64,000 bases of DNA from Aliihoeflea aestuarii (GTDB lineage Bacteria; Pseudomonadota; Alphaproteobacteria; Rhizobiales; Rhizobiaceae). Below the pieces are notes generated by a model. It had not been told where the DNA came from. It saw only the letters and a program-made list of their open reading frames with translations, and did no database searches. The position numbers and the translations under genes were made by a program. This document shows positions 50,074 to 59,708 of this stretch, piece after piece; position 1 is the stretch's first letter; each line of letters starts with the position of its first letter. Location of the stretch: assembly GCF_024105665.1 (NCBI RefSeq), contig NZ_JAAAMK010000008.1, forward strand, positions 1 to 64,000, read 5' to 3'.

Positions 50074-50733
50074 ATGGGCCGTCCGTCACGCGATGCCGGT
50101 CTTCTGGATACCGAACTCGACGCCTTGCCGCCGGACCTTCGCTGGCGCGAATGGATGACGCGCGTGGAGGCCGTCATCTTCGCATCGCCCGAACCGGTCA
50201 CGCGACAACTGCTCGCGGGCGTTGTCGGCCGCAATTGCAGCATCGATCTGCTGATCGAGGACATCGTCACCGAGCTGGCCCCGCGTCCCTACGAGATCGT
50301 CGCCGTCGCCGGCGGTTGGCAGTTTCGCACGCGGCCGCGTCAGGCCGACGTGCTGAAGGCCGCCTTCTGCGGCACCACCACGGGCGCCGAGATAACCGAA
50401 GGCGAGATGCTGGTGCTGGCTTCGATCGCCTATCACCAGCCGGTCACGCGTGCGGCGCTGTCCGACATGCTGGGCCGTGAGGTATCGCGCGACATCATAG
50501 GCCATCTGCGGCGGCTGGACATGATCGCATCGGGACCGCGCTCGCCCCAGCCCGGCGCGCCCTACACCTATGTGACCACGCGAAAGTTCTTGGAGCAGTT
50601 CGGGCTCGATACGCTGCGCGATCTGCCGGATATCGAAGCGCTTGAGGATGCCGGGTTGCTGAGCCAAGGCGCGGTAGGCGATAAATTGGCGCCGATTGCA
50701 AATGAAGAGGACGAAGCGGGCGTATTGGAATAG
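50074..50733 (+). CDS. scpB: ScpB-like protein (SMC-associated)
   Basis: 219 residues. ScpB double winged helix: WMTRVEAVIFASPEPVTRQLLAGVVG, YEIVAVAGGWQFRTRP, EITEGEMLVLASIAYHQPVTRAALSDMLG, and GPRSPQPGAPYTYVTTRKFLEQFGL. Normally the kleisin-associated subunit of SMC-ScpAB. No scpA or SMC gene is near, unless the SMC-like ATPase at 51235 plays that part (inference). Coupled to DUF1403. Confidence 0.9.
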   Translation: MGRPSRDAGLLDTELDALPPDLRWREWMTRVEAVIFASPEPVTRQLLAGVVGRNCSIDLLIEDIVTELAPRPYEIVAVAGGWQFRTRPRQADVLKAAFCGTTTGAEITEGEMLVLASIAYHQPVTRAALSDMLGREVSRDIIGHLRRLDMIASGPRSPQPGAPYTYVTTRKFLEQFGLDTLRDLPDIEALEDAGLLSQGAVGDKLAPIANEEDEAGVLE

Positions 50734-51014
50734 GGCAGCGCAAAGCAGACGGTGAGCGTCGAACCCCCACGAGGAGAGGAGCAGATGAGGTGCACGGTTA
50801 GAGCAGTCGCTCAACGGCAACTATCCGCTTCAACCGGTTGTCTTGACAGCGTGCTCCGTTTCCAAACAGGCCGTCCACTTAACGAGGAGCAAGGACCAGA
50901 TGTAGGGGTGGTGTTCACCAGAACAAGGCGCATGGATTCACGGCAAAACATCATTCGTCTGTGGCCGATCTCGCTGTATTGTCTACAACAGCCAAACTTG
51001 GGGGGCATGTGAGC

Positions 51015-51242
51015 ATGGAGGATGAAGCAGAGCTGGTAGATAAGCCGGACGAATTTCTTGAGGCCCTGGGAGAAGGTCTGAAGCAGAGAGAGGGTGTCGA
51101 TGTCGGCCTGGCAGACGTCCTTAAGAACCACATTCTGAAAGCGGCTCCGGCTCAGAACGCCGTCGCTCAGGCCAAGGACGCGATCCTGAAACTCGCAGCC
51201 GAGCGAGCAAATCCTCCGCAGCCAGAGGTGGACAATGACTGA
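51015..51242 (+). CDS. Small acidic protein leading the SMC-like ATPase operon
   Basis: 75 residues from ATG 51015 (an earlier in-frame start at 50961 is weaker). GGGGG upstream. Helical and acidic: LVDKPDEFLEALGEGLKQREGVDVGLADVLKNHILKAAPAQNAVAQAKDAILKLAAERA. Its 3' end overlaps the ATPase by 8 bp, so the two are made together. No family recognised; by position it resembles small middle components of ATPase-centred conflict systems. Confidence 0.6.
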   Translation: MEDEAELVDKPDEFLEALGEGLKQREGVDVGLADVLKNHILKAAPAQNAVAQAKDAILKLAAERANPPQPEVDND

Positions 51243-53712
51243 CCCCTACTTCCTTCAGTCGTTGGGACTTTCTGGGTTCCGCGCGTATCTCCAACCGAAG
51301 ACGTTCGATTTCAGAAAAAAGCGCTGTCTGGCGATCTTCGCGCCAAACGGCAGCGGCAAATCCAGCGTCATCGACGCGCTGGAGTTCATGTTCTCTGAGG
51401 ACGGAACTCTCGAACGGCTCGGACAACGCGCCATCAATAACCAGGCTGGTCCCGTGGCGCTGGCGCACAATCTGGCTGAGGAGGCGAAGATTGCGTCGGC
51501 CGTTACGATCGGCGTGGTCTCGGGCAAGGATGTCATCAACGGCAGCCGACCGGCGACGGGGGCGAAGCGACTGATACCGGCGGTGGCCACGACTTTGAAC
51601 GCCTGCTTCGCGGTGCCGCCGATCATCCGCGGGCATGCGCTGCGCACGTTCGTCGAAACGCATAAGCCTGAACAGCGCTATGCTGATGTCGCCAATTGGC
51701 TGCAGCTCGGCCCGCTTGTCGAGGTGCAGAAGAATATTCGTTCGCTGCGCACGCAGGTGAAGGCCGCCGCCGAGGACGAGACGGCGCTGCAGCGCGTTGA
51801 CACCCAGCTTGCTAAGGAGACGGCCCAGGCGGTGAATACCTGGGATGAGGCGGCGGTGCTTTCCCACGCCAACACGTCGATCCTCGCGCCACTCGATCCA
51901 TCGCTGGTGCTGGCGGCGCTGGCAGCCGGTGATTCGGCCTATCTCGAACTGGAATCGCGCGCCAAAGCCGAGGAGAACAACATCGGGCTTGCGGGCCTGC
52001 GCCAGATCCGCAATGCGGCTGCCGCCTTGCGGGCGCAGACGACGGACACGGAGAGCGGCGAGACCGTCGTCAGCGGTGCGATTCTGACTTTTGACTCGGC
52101 CGTCGCGGCGCTGTCGGCGGCGGCGATTAAGGAAACGGAAGAACGCGGCAAGGCGGCGAGCACCGTGTTTCAGGCTTTGTGGAAGGCCGCAGAGCCGTTT
52201 TTTGCCGAAGGGGTCGCGGCACCTGACATTTGCCCGGTCTGTACAACACCTGTCGCGGACACGGCGGCGGGTAGCGCTGAGACGATCCGGGCACACATTG
52301 CCAAGCACCTTGAGGAATTGGCGGACTACGCCGCCGCTAAGAAGGCGCTCGAGGAGGCCAAAACTGCGGCGACCAAGGCCCATACCCAGTTGGTAGCGGT
52401 GCTGCCGGGGTTGATTGGCCACCTCGGCGACGGCGAGGCGGCATTGAAAGCTGATCTTATCGCCTATCAAGCAGACATAGCCGGCTGGCCTCAGACCACC
52501 GTTCCTGCCTCGGCTGACATTGTTTCGGCAATCGCCAAGCTGCTCGCCATGCTCGATCAGGCCATTGCCGACATCGAATCGAAGCAAGGCGACCACACCT
52601 ATATTAAGGCGAAGGCGAAGATCGATCGACTGCTGGAGCTACAAACCGAGCGGAACCTTGCGCTGCGGACACTGGATGAGCTGGTGAAACTCTCCAACGC
52701 CTTGACGGCGCAGGCGACGATAATCTCGGCCGAAATCCGCAAGAAGGTGCAGGCTCTGCTCGACAAGCTTCAGACGCCGATGAACGATATCTACAAGCTG
52801 ATCCAGGGCGCTGGCGCCACGCCAATCCGGCTGGAGCTGCCGGGGGAAGACGACACGAACCAGCAGCGGCTCAACCTTCTGATCGATTTCGCCAAAAACC
52901 GCACGGGCGTGCAGCCGGGTGGCTATTTGAGCGACTCACAGATCCATTCGGTGGCGCTCGCGTTGCGGATGGCGGCGATCCAGCAATTTAACGTCGGCGC
53001 GCCCATCATCGCGCTGGATGACATCGTCACCTCCTACGATGCCGATCATCGGCGCACCATCGCCGGGCTCATCGCCACCATGTTCGGCGACTGCCAGATC
53101 CTGATCACCACTCACGACGAGCGGTTCTTCAATTATTTGAAGGATCAGCTTGAGGCGAAGGCGTGGCACTTCACCCGGATCATTGGCCTAGATCCGGCCT
53201 ATGGGCCGCGTTTTGCCGACCACAAGGTCAGCGACGAAATGATCGAGGCGCGTTGGGCTGAGGGTCAGTCGGCGGCCAACGAGATGCGCCAGGCCGAGGA
53301 GGAATGGCTTCTCGGTATCTGCCGAGATTTTGGGGTCAGCGTCCGCATCCGACCGCTGGAGAGGGCCTATTCCTACGAACGCAGCGAGTTGGCCTCGGCG
53401 CTCGCCGGTCTGCTCAAGGATGCCAAGCTGATGCCGGCGCTGGTGCCGGGCGTCAACAACCGGTTCCTCGACAGTTTGGTGAAGGGCGAGATCGAGAATT
53501 TCGGCAGCCACTTCCAGGACTGGCCCTATGGCGACGGTTCGATCGGCGACGAGAAGACGCGCTGGGGGGAATTCAAGACCTTCCGCAGCCAGTTCGCTTG
53601 CAAGAAATGTAGCCGGACGAAATTCCAGCGGCCATTCGCTCTGAAAAGGCCGGTCTGCGCGCACAACGGCTGCGAGGCTCAGTTCGAGTTCGCGGCGGCT
53701 CCGGTGCAGTGA
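51235..53712 (+). CDS. SMC-like ABC ATPase with zinc hook and C-terminal zinc finger
   Basis: 825 residues. N-terminal half-domain with Walker A NGSGKSS (38-44). Long coiled arms interrupted by CPVC near residue 333, as in Rad50/RloC hooks. C-terminal half-domain with ABC signature YLSDSQ (about 563), Walker B IIALDD (about 590) and H-loop TTHDERFF (about 624). An additional 180-residue region ends with CKKC...CAHNGC, a probable Zn ribbon. This looks like a DNA- or RNA-sensing ATPase of a conflict system; the effector would be a partner protein. Followed, 30 bp on, by the HD gene. Confidence 0.82.
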   Translation: MTDPYFLQSLGLSGFRAYLQPKTFDFRKKRCLAIFAPNGSGKSSVIDALEFMFSEDGTLERLGQRAINNQAGPVALAHNLAEEAKIASAVTIGVVSGKDVINGSRPATGAKRLIPAVATTLNACFAVPPIIRGHALRTFVETHKPEQRYADVANWLQLGPLVEVQKNIRSLRTQVKAAAEDETALQRVDTQLAKETAQAVNTWDEAAVLSHANTSILAPLDPSLVLAALAAGDSAYLELESRAKAEENNIGLAGLRQIRNAAAALRAQTTDTESGETVVSGAILTFDSAVAALSAAAIKETEERGKAASTVFQALWKAAEPFFAEGVAAPDICPVCTTPVADTAAGSAETIRAHIAKHLEELADYAAAKKALEEAKTAATKAHTQLVAVLPGLIGHLGDGEAALKADLIAYQADIAGWPQTTVPASADIVSAIAKLLAMLDQAIADIESKQGDHTYIKAKAKIDRLLELQTERNLALRTLDELVKLSNALTAQATIISAEIRKKVQALLDKLQTPMNDIYKLIQGAGATPIRLELPGEDDTNQQRLNLLIDFAKNRTGVQPGGYLSDSQIHSVALALRMAAIQQFNVGAPIIALDDIVTSYDADHRRTIAGLIATMFGDCQILITTHDERFFNYLKDQLEAKAWHFTRIIGLDPAYGPRFADHKVSDEMIEARWAEGQSAANEMRQAEEEWLLGICRDFGVSVRIRPLERAYSYERSELASALAGLLKDAKLMPALVPGVNNRFLDSLVKGEIENFGSHFQDWPYGDGSIGDEKTRWGEFKTFRSQFACKKCSRTKFQRPFALKRPVCAHNGCEAQFEFAAAPVQ

Positions 53713-53742
53713 GTGCACAACGCTATTTTCCTCGAGGATTGT

Positions 53743-54159
53743 ATGACAGTTAATGGGCCAAATTTCCGTCAAACATGGCTTTGGCGACAGGCATTTCAAA
53801 CGCCACGCTCGGATAGTACAATTGAAGAGCAAGAGTTTTTCAGGACGCAATATCTCTCAATTCGAGAGCGTGCGGCGCAGCTCGTTTCCCGGATTGCAGT
53901 CGATTTGCCGGCGATGACGGTACACGACATCAGTCATTTGGATGCTCTATGGGACACCGCTTCTTCAGTTTCCGAGGGTGCCGTCAACGTCAATCCGGCT
54001 GAGGCATTCGTTCTTGGCGCGAGTATTCTTCTGCATGATGCAGCGATGAGCCTCGCGGCATATTCCGGTGGCCTAGCAGAAGTTAGGACGACCATTGCAT
54101 GGAAGGACGCCATTGCACGCCTCGCCTTAGGCCGTGTGGACGAATTGACTCAGGTATAG
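53743..54159 (+). pseudogene. HD-domain protein, 3' end lost (HD-CE-like)
   Basis: ATG 53743 (GAGGA upstream; a GTG directly after the ATPase stop is an alternative). The reading frame shows MTVHDISHLDALWDTAS and AEAFVLGASILLHDAAMSLAAYSGG: conserved His/Asp pairs (HDISH, LLHD) of an HD hydrolase of the conflict-associated type, usually followed by several hundred further residues, often an HSP90-like ATPase. Here the frame ends after 138 residues exactly where mobile DNA begins (about 54160). The remaining fragment includes the metal-binding core but the rest of the protein is missing. Confidence 0.68.
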
Positions 54160-54286
54160 GTTTGAGGGTTCCGCCAAGGAATTCCGTCTGATTCATAGAT
54201 TGCCGACTGATTCTGGAGGTCGGCGATGTCCACGAGGATGACGGAAGCGGATTGGGTGAACGCGCTGGAGGTCTTTCGGGCCTGGC
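54160..54286 (+). mobile_element. IS5-like element fragment (left end and transposase start)
   Basis: After a possible end sequence (GAGGGTTCC...), ATG 54226 follows GGAGG and encodes MTEADWVNALEVFRAW after four residues, like the start of IS5-type transposases. The frame is cut after about 22 residues at 54286, where it joins the next transposase fragment. Confidence 0.5.
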
Positions 54287-55082
54287 GATCCATTTCTCCA
54301 ATTCTCGCAATGTGAGACGGGCGCGGCCCTCGGAATCGTAGCCGCCCCGGATCTTCACATTGCTGAATGTTGTGCCGGGCAGCAGATGCACGGCGCCCAT
54401 CATTGTCCCGATCAGCCGCTCGATGTGCCCCCCAAAGCGCGGTGTTGCCGGCGGTCGGAACTGGAGTCTCATCCCATACTCCTTGCAGGCATCGGACAAT
54501 GCCCGTGACCTGAAATCCGCGCCATTGTCGCAGTGAAGAACCTCGGGCAATCCAGCGACAGGCCAGGGGATGTCGATTTCGCGCTCATCCAGCCAGGCAG
54601 TCTTGTCGTAGACCGCATGCAGAAGGCAGAGGCCAACAGACGTACTTGATGGCGCCTCCAGTGATAAATGGAACCCCGCGACCATTCTCGTGCAGACGTC
54701 GATGGCAATTGTCAGAACAGGTCGACCGATGGGTTTACGAAACTGTTCGTCGACAACGATGACGTCGACAATGGTGTGATCGATCTGCCAAAGGGCGTTC
54801 GGCTTGGCGGCATTGAACTGACCAGGGCTTGGCGTGGATGCGGCCTCGATCTCGCGCTCCCCGCGTTTGCGGGCCGCTGACATTGGAATAAGTTCCGAGA
54901 CCCTCCGCTGGACGGTGCTGCGGTGAGGCGGGGAGAGGCCTTCGGTGAGGCAGACTTCCCGGATACGCCGCAACAGCGCAGCAAGGCTTGGCTTCTCCTT
55001 CTTGAGCCAGAAGCCATCCACTTGCTCGGCAATGACGCGCTCAGTTCTCGGGTCGAGCCTGACCGCGCCTTCGTGCGTACCA
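54287..55082 (-). pseudogene. TniA/Mu-type transposase core fragment
   Basis: On the minus strand from 55082: RPGTHEGAVRLDPRTERVIAEQV, an HTH region, then the DDE core: ALWQIDHTIVDVIVVDE (Asp), EVLHCDNGADFRS (Asp), GGHIERLIGTMMG (Glu). It ends at LRELEKWI (54287). Both ends are missing: the N-terminus at the Tn3 repeat and the C-terminus at the IS5-like fragment. The catalytic core alone could not be a functional transposase. Confidence 0.82.
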
Positions 55083-55116
55083 GGCCTAATCGGCCCGAAG
55101 CTGGGATTTTGGCCAA
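55083..55116 (+). repeat. Left terminal inverted repeat of the Tn3-family transposon
   Basis: 34 bp beginning GGCCTAATCGGCC and ending TTTTGGCCAA; matches the complement of 60153-60186 except one base (G versus C at 55105). Confidence 0.95.
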
Positions 55117-55196
55117 GTTGTGGAACGTTGCGCGAACGGATTGACCACCATGGTTTCCTCGCCTGACAATTTGCTCCTGGAACAGGGAGCGGATTT

Positions 55197-58109
55197 ATGG
55201 GCCTGCGTGTTTCGCCTGAGTCGTTGGCCAGGGAATGGAGCCTGTCGTTTGCCGACATCGACTTTGTGAACGCCAAGCCGGCCGGTTCGAGGCTCGGACT
55301 GGCGGTGCAGTTGAAGTTCTTCGCAGCCTTCGGATATTTCGCCACCACGGCGGATGAGGTTCCCGGTGAGTCGGTTTCGTATCTGGCCGACCAGCTTGAC
55401 GGCGGCGAGACCGATCTTGACGGTTACGATTTTTCGGGGCGCTCGGGACGTCGCCATTGTGCAGAAATACTGCGTCACCTGGGTTTTCGGCGTATGAAAC
55501 GCTCGGATCGCATGGCGCTTGTCGAGTGGATGGCTACAGAGGTTTGCCCAGGGGCGGCATCGGTCGGCGCGATGCTCGATGCTGCCTTTCTCTGGTGTCG
55601 CGACCACAAGATTTACGGCTCCTCGCGCAAGGAGATCGAGCGGCTGGTGCGCTCCGAACGGCAACGCTTCCTGGAAACATTTCTCGGCCGTGTGGAGGAT
55701 CGGCTTGTTCCAGAAACGGCCGCTCTGATGGAAGCCTCTCTCGCCGATCCGGAAAGCCCGACGGGGTTCCACACGATCAAGGGCGATGCCGGGGCGGCGA
55801 CGCTGGACAATATGCTTGGCCTCGCCGACCGATTGGCATTCATCAAGAAGCTGGAATTGCCGCGGGACTTGCTGACGGGCGCCGGCAAGACCTGGATCGA
55901 CCAGATTGTCCGGCGGGTCGGCGCTGAAAAAGCCTCCGAGATGCGCCGCCATGCGCCAAGGCGGCAACTCGGCCTCTATGCTGTCTTCCTCATGGTGCGG
56001 CAAGCGCAGATCATCGACGGCATGATCGATCTTCTGGTGGAGACCGTGCACAAGATAGGTGTGCGGTCGAGACGCAAAGTCGTTGCCGGGATCGCCCGCG
56101 ATATCGAGAAGGTTTACGGCAAGGAGCGGCTTCTGGTCGATATCGCGGGTGCAGCGATTGAGACGCCGGACGGCCGGGTTTGCGATGTGATCTTTCCAGT
56201 GGCGGGCAAGGAAAAACTTGCGGCGATCATCAAGGAGCATCGGGCGAAAGGCACGCTCGAGCGCCGCATCTATCAAGTGATGCGCGGCTCCTATGCCAAT
56301 CACTATCGAAGGATCCTGCCGAGGCTGCTTTCGGTGCTGGAGTTTCGCTCGAACAATGCCGTGCATCGGCCGGTGCTCGAAGCTCTGGACTGGATCAGGC
56401 GGACGCTCGCCGGCGGATGCCGCATCGTTCCCAGGAACGGCGTGCCGATCGACGGCGTCATCCCGCCGAAATGGCGCAGTGCGATCGTCGGCAAGGACGG
56501 GCGCATCAACCGGATCAGCTATGAACTTTGCGTGCTGAGCCAATTGCGCGACCGCATCCGGGCCAAGGAAATCTGGGTGGTGGGCGCCGATCGCTATCGC
56601 AATCCCGACGATGACCTGCCCAAGGATTTCGAGACCAGGCGCGCGGCCTACTACGGCGCGCTGAACCTGACACCGGACGCGCCGGCCTTCACGCGCAAAA
56701 TCCAGGCGGAGCTCGAACGGGAACTGCGGCTGCTGAACGCCGAAATCCCCCGTAACGACAAGGTGCGCATTCTCTGGCGCGGTGAAAACCGCATCTCGAT
56801 CACGCCGTTCGATCCGCTGCCGGAACCGCACGGCCTTCAATCGGTCAAGTCCGAGATCGGCCGACGCTGGCCGATGACGGAGCTCCTGGATGTGTTGAAG
56901 GAGGCCGCGCTCGACACCGGCTTCCTGGACGCCTTTGAAACGTCAGCTTCTCGCGTGGCGCTTCCACGCGGTGCGCTCGACCGGCGCCTGATCTTGTGTC
57001 TCTACGGACTGGGCACGAATGCCGGTCTGAAACGGGTTGCAGCCGGATGTTCGGATGTCAGCTACGAGGAGTTGCTGCACGTCGGCCGGCGTTTCATCCA
57101 CCGCGAGGCGCTCGAAACTGCATGCGGGCGCGTCGCCAATGCAACGTTGGCTGTCCGCAACACCGCCATCTGGGGCGAGACCGGCACGGCCTGCGCGTCG
57201 GATTCGAAGAAGTTCGGCGCATGGGACGGCAATCTGATGACCGAATGGCATGTCCGCTACGGCGGCCGGGGTGTAATGATCTATTGGCATGTCGAGAAGG
57301 GTTCGACCTGCATCTGTTCGCAGCTCAAGCGGTGCTCGTCTTCGGAAGTCGCTTCGATGATTAAGGGTGTGCTGCGGCATTGCACCGACATGGAGATCCA
57401 GCGGCAATATGTCGACAGCCATGGTCAGAGTGCTGTCGGCTTTGCCTTCTGCCGCCTGCTCGGGTTTGAGCTAGCGCCGCGCCTGAAGGCGATTGCACGC
57501 CAGAAACTGGCGCTGCCACATCCGGGTCTACGAGCTGAACTGCCCAATTTGCTGCCCGTTCTTTCCAATGTCGTCAATTGGGATGAGATCGAGCGGCAGT
57601 ACGACGAAATGGTCAAATATGCCGCCGCCATGCACAGCGGGATCGCCGATCCGGAAGCGATCCTGCGCCGCTTTGCCCGTGCCGAGGTGATGCATCCGAC
57701 CTACAAGGCGCTTGCCGAACTCGGCCGAGCGGTGAAGACGATCTTCCTGTGCCGTTATCTGCGCCACGAGGCGTTCCGCCGCGAAATCCACGAAGGCCTC
57801 AACGTGGTCGAAAACTGGAACAGCGCCACCAGCTTCGTATTTTTCGGCAAGGGCGGCGAGATTGCCTCCAACCGGCTCGACGATCAGGAGGTCTCGGCGC
57901 TCGCCCTGCATCTCTTGCAGGCATCGCTGGTCTACGTGAACACCCGGATGATGCAGTCGGTGCTGAGCGAGCCACAATGGTCGGTGCGGTTGACGCCTGA
58001 CGACTATCGTGGCCTTACACCGCTGATCTATGGGCATGTCAATCCTTACGGCCGCTTCGACCTCGATCTCGAGCGCCGCATCGATTTCGAGTGGAAGCAG
58101 GCGGCGTGA
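55197..58109 (+). CDS. tnpA: Tn3-family transposase TnpA
   Basis: 970 residues from ATG 55197 (GGGAG upstream). Family layout: N-terminal DUF4158-type domain (about 1-165, with [16 protein letters not shown]), central part, and C-terminal DDE region including [31 protein letters not shown] and the [27 protein letters not shown] segment; the Glu region is around [16 protein letters not shown]. Length is normal for the family. Performs replicative transposition, leaving a cointegrate for the resolvase. Confidence 0.95.
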   Translation: MGLRVSPESLAREWSLSFADIDFVNAKPAGSRLGLAVQLKFFAAFGYFATTADEVPGESVSYLADQLDGGETDLDGYDFSGRSGRRHCAEILRHLGFRRMKRSDRMALVEWMATEVCPGAASVGAMLDAAFLWCRDHKIYGSSRKEIERLVRSERQRFLETFLGRVEDRLVPETAALMEASLADPESPTGFHTIKGDAGAATLDNMLGLADRLAFIKKLELPRDLLTGAGKTWIDQIVRRVGAEKASEMRRHAPRRQLGLYAVFLMVRQAQIIDGMIDLLVETVHKIGVRSRRKVVAGIARDIEKVYGKERLLVDIAGAAIETPDGRVCDVIFPVAGKEKLAAIIKEHRAKGTLERRIYQVMRGSYANHYRRILPRLLSVLEFRSNNAVHRPVLEALDWIRRTLAGGCRIVPRNGVPIDGVIPPKWRSAIVGKDGRINRISYELCVLSQLRDRIRAKEIWVVGADRYRNPDDDLPKDFETRRAAYYGALNLTPDAPAFTRKIQAELERELRLLNAEIPRNDKVRILWRGENRISITPFDPLPEPHGLQSVKSEIGRRWPMTELLDVLKEAALDTGFLDAFETSASRVALPRGALDRRLILCLYGLGTNAGLKRVAAGCSDVSYEELLHVGRRFIHREALETACGRVANATLAVRNTAIWGETGTACASDSKKFGAWDGNLMTEWHVRYGGRGVMIYWHVEKGSTCICSQLKRCSSSEVASMIKGVLRHCTDMEIQRQYVDSHGQSAVGFAFCRLLGFELAPRLKAIARQKLALPHPGLRAELPNLLPVLSNVVNWDEIERQYDEMVKYAAAMHSGIADPEAILRRFARAEVMHPTYKALAELGRAVKTIFLCRYLRHEAFRREIHEGLNVVENWNSATSFVFFGKGGEIASNRLDDQEVSALALHLLQASLVYVNTRMMQSVLSEPQWSVRLTPDDYRGLTPLIYGHVNPYGRFDLDLERRIDFEWKQAA

Positions 58110-58129
58110 TCACAGTTGGAGGGAGCAAA

Positions 58130-59035
58130 ATGCCCATCTCAAAGAAGCCCTGGAAGAAAGCGGCGACTCCCAAGCAGCCGACAGATGACAGCATACGGCC
58201 ACCGTTGCCGGACCGGCGCGGCATGGAGGGATTCATGGCCGGCCTTTTCGGCGGGCGCCATGGGAGCGATCCGACAGAGGCGGCACAGGACATCATGTAT
58301 GAGGCTTGGGAGGCGACCACTCGCAGCAAACGTATCGCGCTGGCCAGGAAAGCGCTTGAAGTGTCGCCGCTCTGCGCTGACGCCTATGTGCTGCTAGCCG
58401 AAGAGGAAGCGCGGTCTGGCGAGGAAGTGCTGGACTACTACCAGCAGGGTGTCGAGGCAGGGGAGATGGCCCTCGGTTCGGAAGGGTTCGAGGAATATGC
58501 CGGTCACTTCTGGGGCTTTCTCGAAACTCGTCCCTACATGCGCGCGCGGGCAGGTCTTGCCGCTGCGCTCTGGCGGCTTGGTCGTCATAAGGAGGCGATC
58601 GGCCATTATCAGGCCATGCTCAAGCTCAACCCCAATGACAATCAGGGCATCCGCTACGTGCTGGCCGGGCATCTGCTGGCCCGCGAAGACATCAAGGCCT
58701 TGAAAAAGCTCATCAGGCAATACGAAGACGATGGCGCTGCCGCGTGGCTTTACACGCAGGCGCTTCTCGCCTTCCGGGAAAACGACCCGGATGCCGGCAA
58801 ACTGGCCGAGGAAGCCTGGCTGGCCAACAGCCATGTGCCTGGCGTCCTATCGGGCAAGCAGCCTCTGGTGGCCTCTATGGACGGGTATATCACCATGGGC
58901 GGCGAGGACGAGGCCGCCGATTACGTCGAGGAAAACGGCAAGGTCTGGCAGTCGACGCCCGGCGCTGTCGAGTGGCTGGTGGAAGCGACCAGGAAATTGA
59001 AACCGCGCAGACGACGGGGCAGTGCTGGCGGCTAA
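58130..59035 (+). CDS. TPR protein (ST7-like), transposon passenger
   Basis: 301 residues from ATG 58130 (GGAGGGAG upstream), 20 bp after tnpA. The middle resembles ST7/TPR helices: DIMYEAWEATTRSKRIALARKALEVSPLCADAYVLLAEE, YMRARAGLAAALWRLGRHKEAIGHYQAMLKLNPNDNQGIRYVLAGHLLA. Basic tail (KLKPRRRRGS). A scaffold for protein binding; role in transposition or host fitness unknown. Its position between tnpA and the resolvase makes it part of the mobile unit. Confidence 0.8.
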   Translation: MPISKKPWKKAATPKQPTDDSIRPPLPDRRGMEGFMAGLFGGRHGSDPTEAAQDIMYEAWEATTRSKRIALARKALEVSPLCADAYVLLAEEEARSGEEVLDYYQQGVEAGEMALGSEGFEEYAGHFWGFLETRPYMRARAGLAAALWRLGRHKEAIGHYQAMLKLNPNDNQGIRYVLAGHLLAREDIKALKKLIRQYEDDGAAAWLYTQALLAFRENDPDAGKLAEEAWLANSHVPGVLSGKQPLVASMDGYITMGGEDEAADYVEENGKVWQSTPGAVEWLVEATRKLKPRRRRGSAGG

Positions 59036-59162
59036 TTTGGGTATACCCGGCCTGAACATCCGCCATGAACACGCCGCGACCGGAAAAGCATGTATATTTT
59101 GGGCTCAATCTGCGTTATTGAACAGATCGTTGCGTCGGCACACCCAAAATGAACAGTTTTGC
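59036..59162 (+). promoter_or_regulatory. Candidate res site
   Basis: 127 bp directly before the resolvase. AT-rich for this region, with partially symmetrical blocks (GGGTATACCC at 59039-59048; TGTATATTTTGGG; TGCGTTATTGAACAG). Usual place and length for the recombination site used by TnpR and for its own promoter. Confidence 0.5.
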
Positions 59163-59708
59163 ATGACCCGCATCGGATATGCCCGCACCTCCACCGCCGA
59201 CCAGAACCTCGCCGCGCAGATTGCCGCCCTCAAGGCCGCGGGCTGCGAGGTCATTCGCGAGGAACAAAAGAGCGGGACGTCGCTCGATGGGCGTTCGCAA
59301 CTCAACACCATCCTGGACTTCATCCATCCCGGCGAGACGCTTGTTGTCACCAGGATCGACCGGCTGGCTCGCTCTCTGCACGACCTTCAGGTGATCGTCG
59401 ATCGCCTCAACGTGAAGGCCGCCCATCTCTTCGCAACGGAGCAACCCGTCGATACCTCGACGCCCGCCGGCAAGGCATTCTTCGACATGCTCGGGGTGTT
59501 TGCCGAATTCGAGACCAATCTGCGGCGCGAGCGCCAGGCCGAGGGGATCGTGGCTGCCAAGAAGCGCGGAATCTACAAGGGCCGGCCACCGAAAATCGAC
59601 CGCAACGAGATCCGACAAAGGCTGAAACAGGGGCACGGTCCGACGCAAATCGCCCGTGATCTCGGCATCTCGCGCGGCACCGTTTATCAAGTACGGAAAA
59701 GCGGATGA
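59163..59708 (+). CDS. tnpR: Serine resolvase TnpR
   Basis: 181 residues from ATG 59163. Catalytic domain with IGYARTSTADQN (Ser10), GTSLDGRSQL, VVTRIDRLARSLHDL and EFETNLRRERQAEGI, then a C-terminal HTH (GHGPTQIARDLGISRGTVYQ). Resolves the cointegrate at res. Overlaps the next gene by 4 bp. Confidence 0.95.
   Translation: MTRIGYARTSTADQNLAAQIAALKAAGCEVIREEQKSGTSLDGRSQLNTILDFIHPGETLVVTRIDRLARSLHDLQVIVDRLNVKAAHLFATEQPVDTSTPAGKAFFDMLGVFAEFETNLRRERQAEGIVAAKKRGIYKGRPPKIDRNEIRQRLKQGHGPTQIARDLGISRGTVYQVRKSG

Noticed and set aside
51121-52596. 491-aa open frame on the minus strand
   Set aside because: Arginine-rich shadow of the SMC-like ATPase.
55086-56840. 584-aa open frame on the minus strand
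   Set aside because: Shadow of tnpA; begins inside the transposon repeat and has no recognisable motif.
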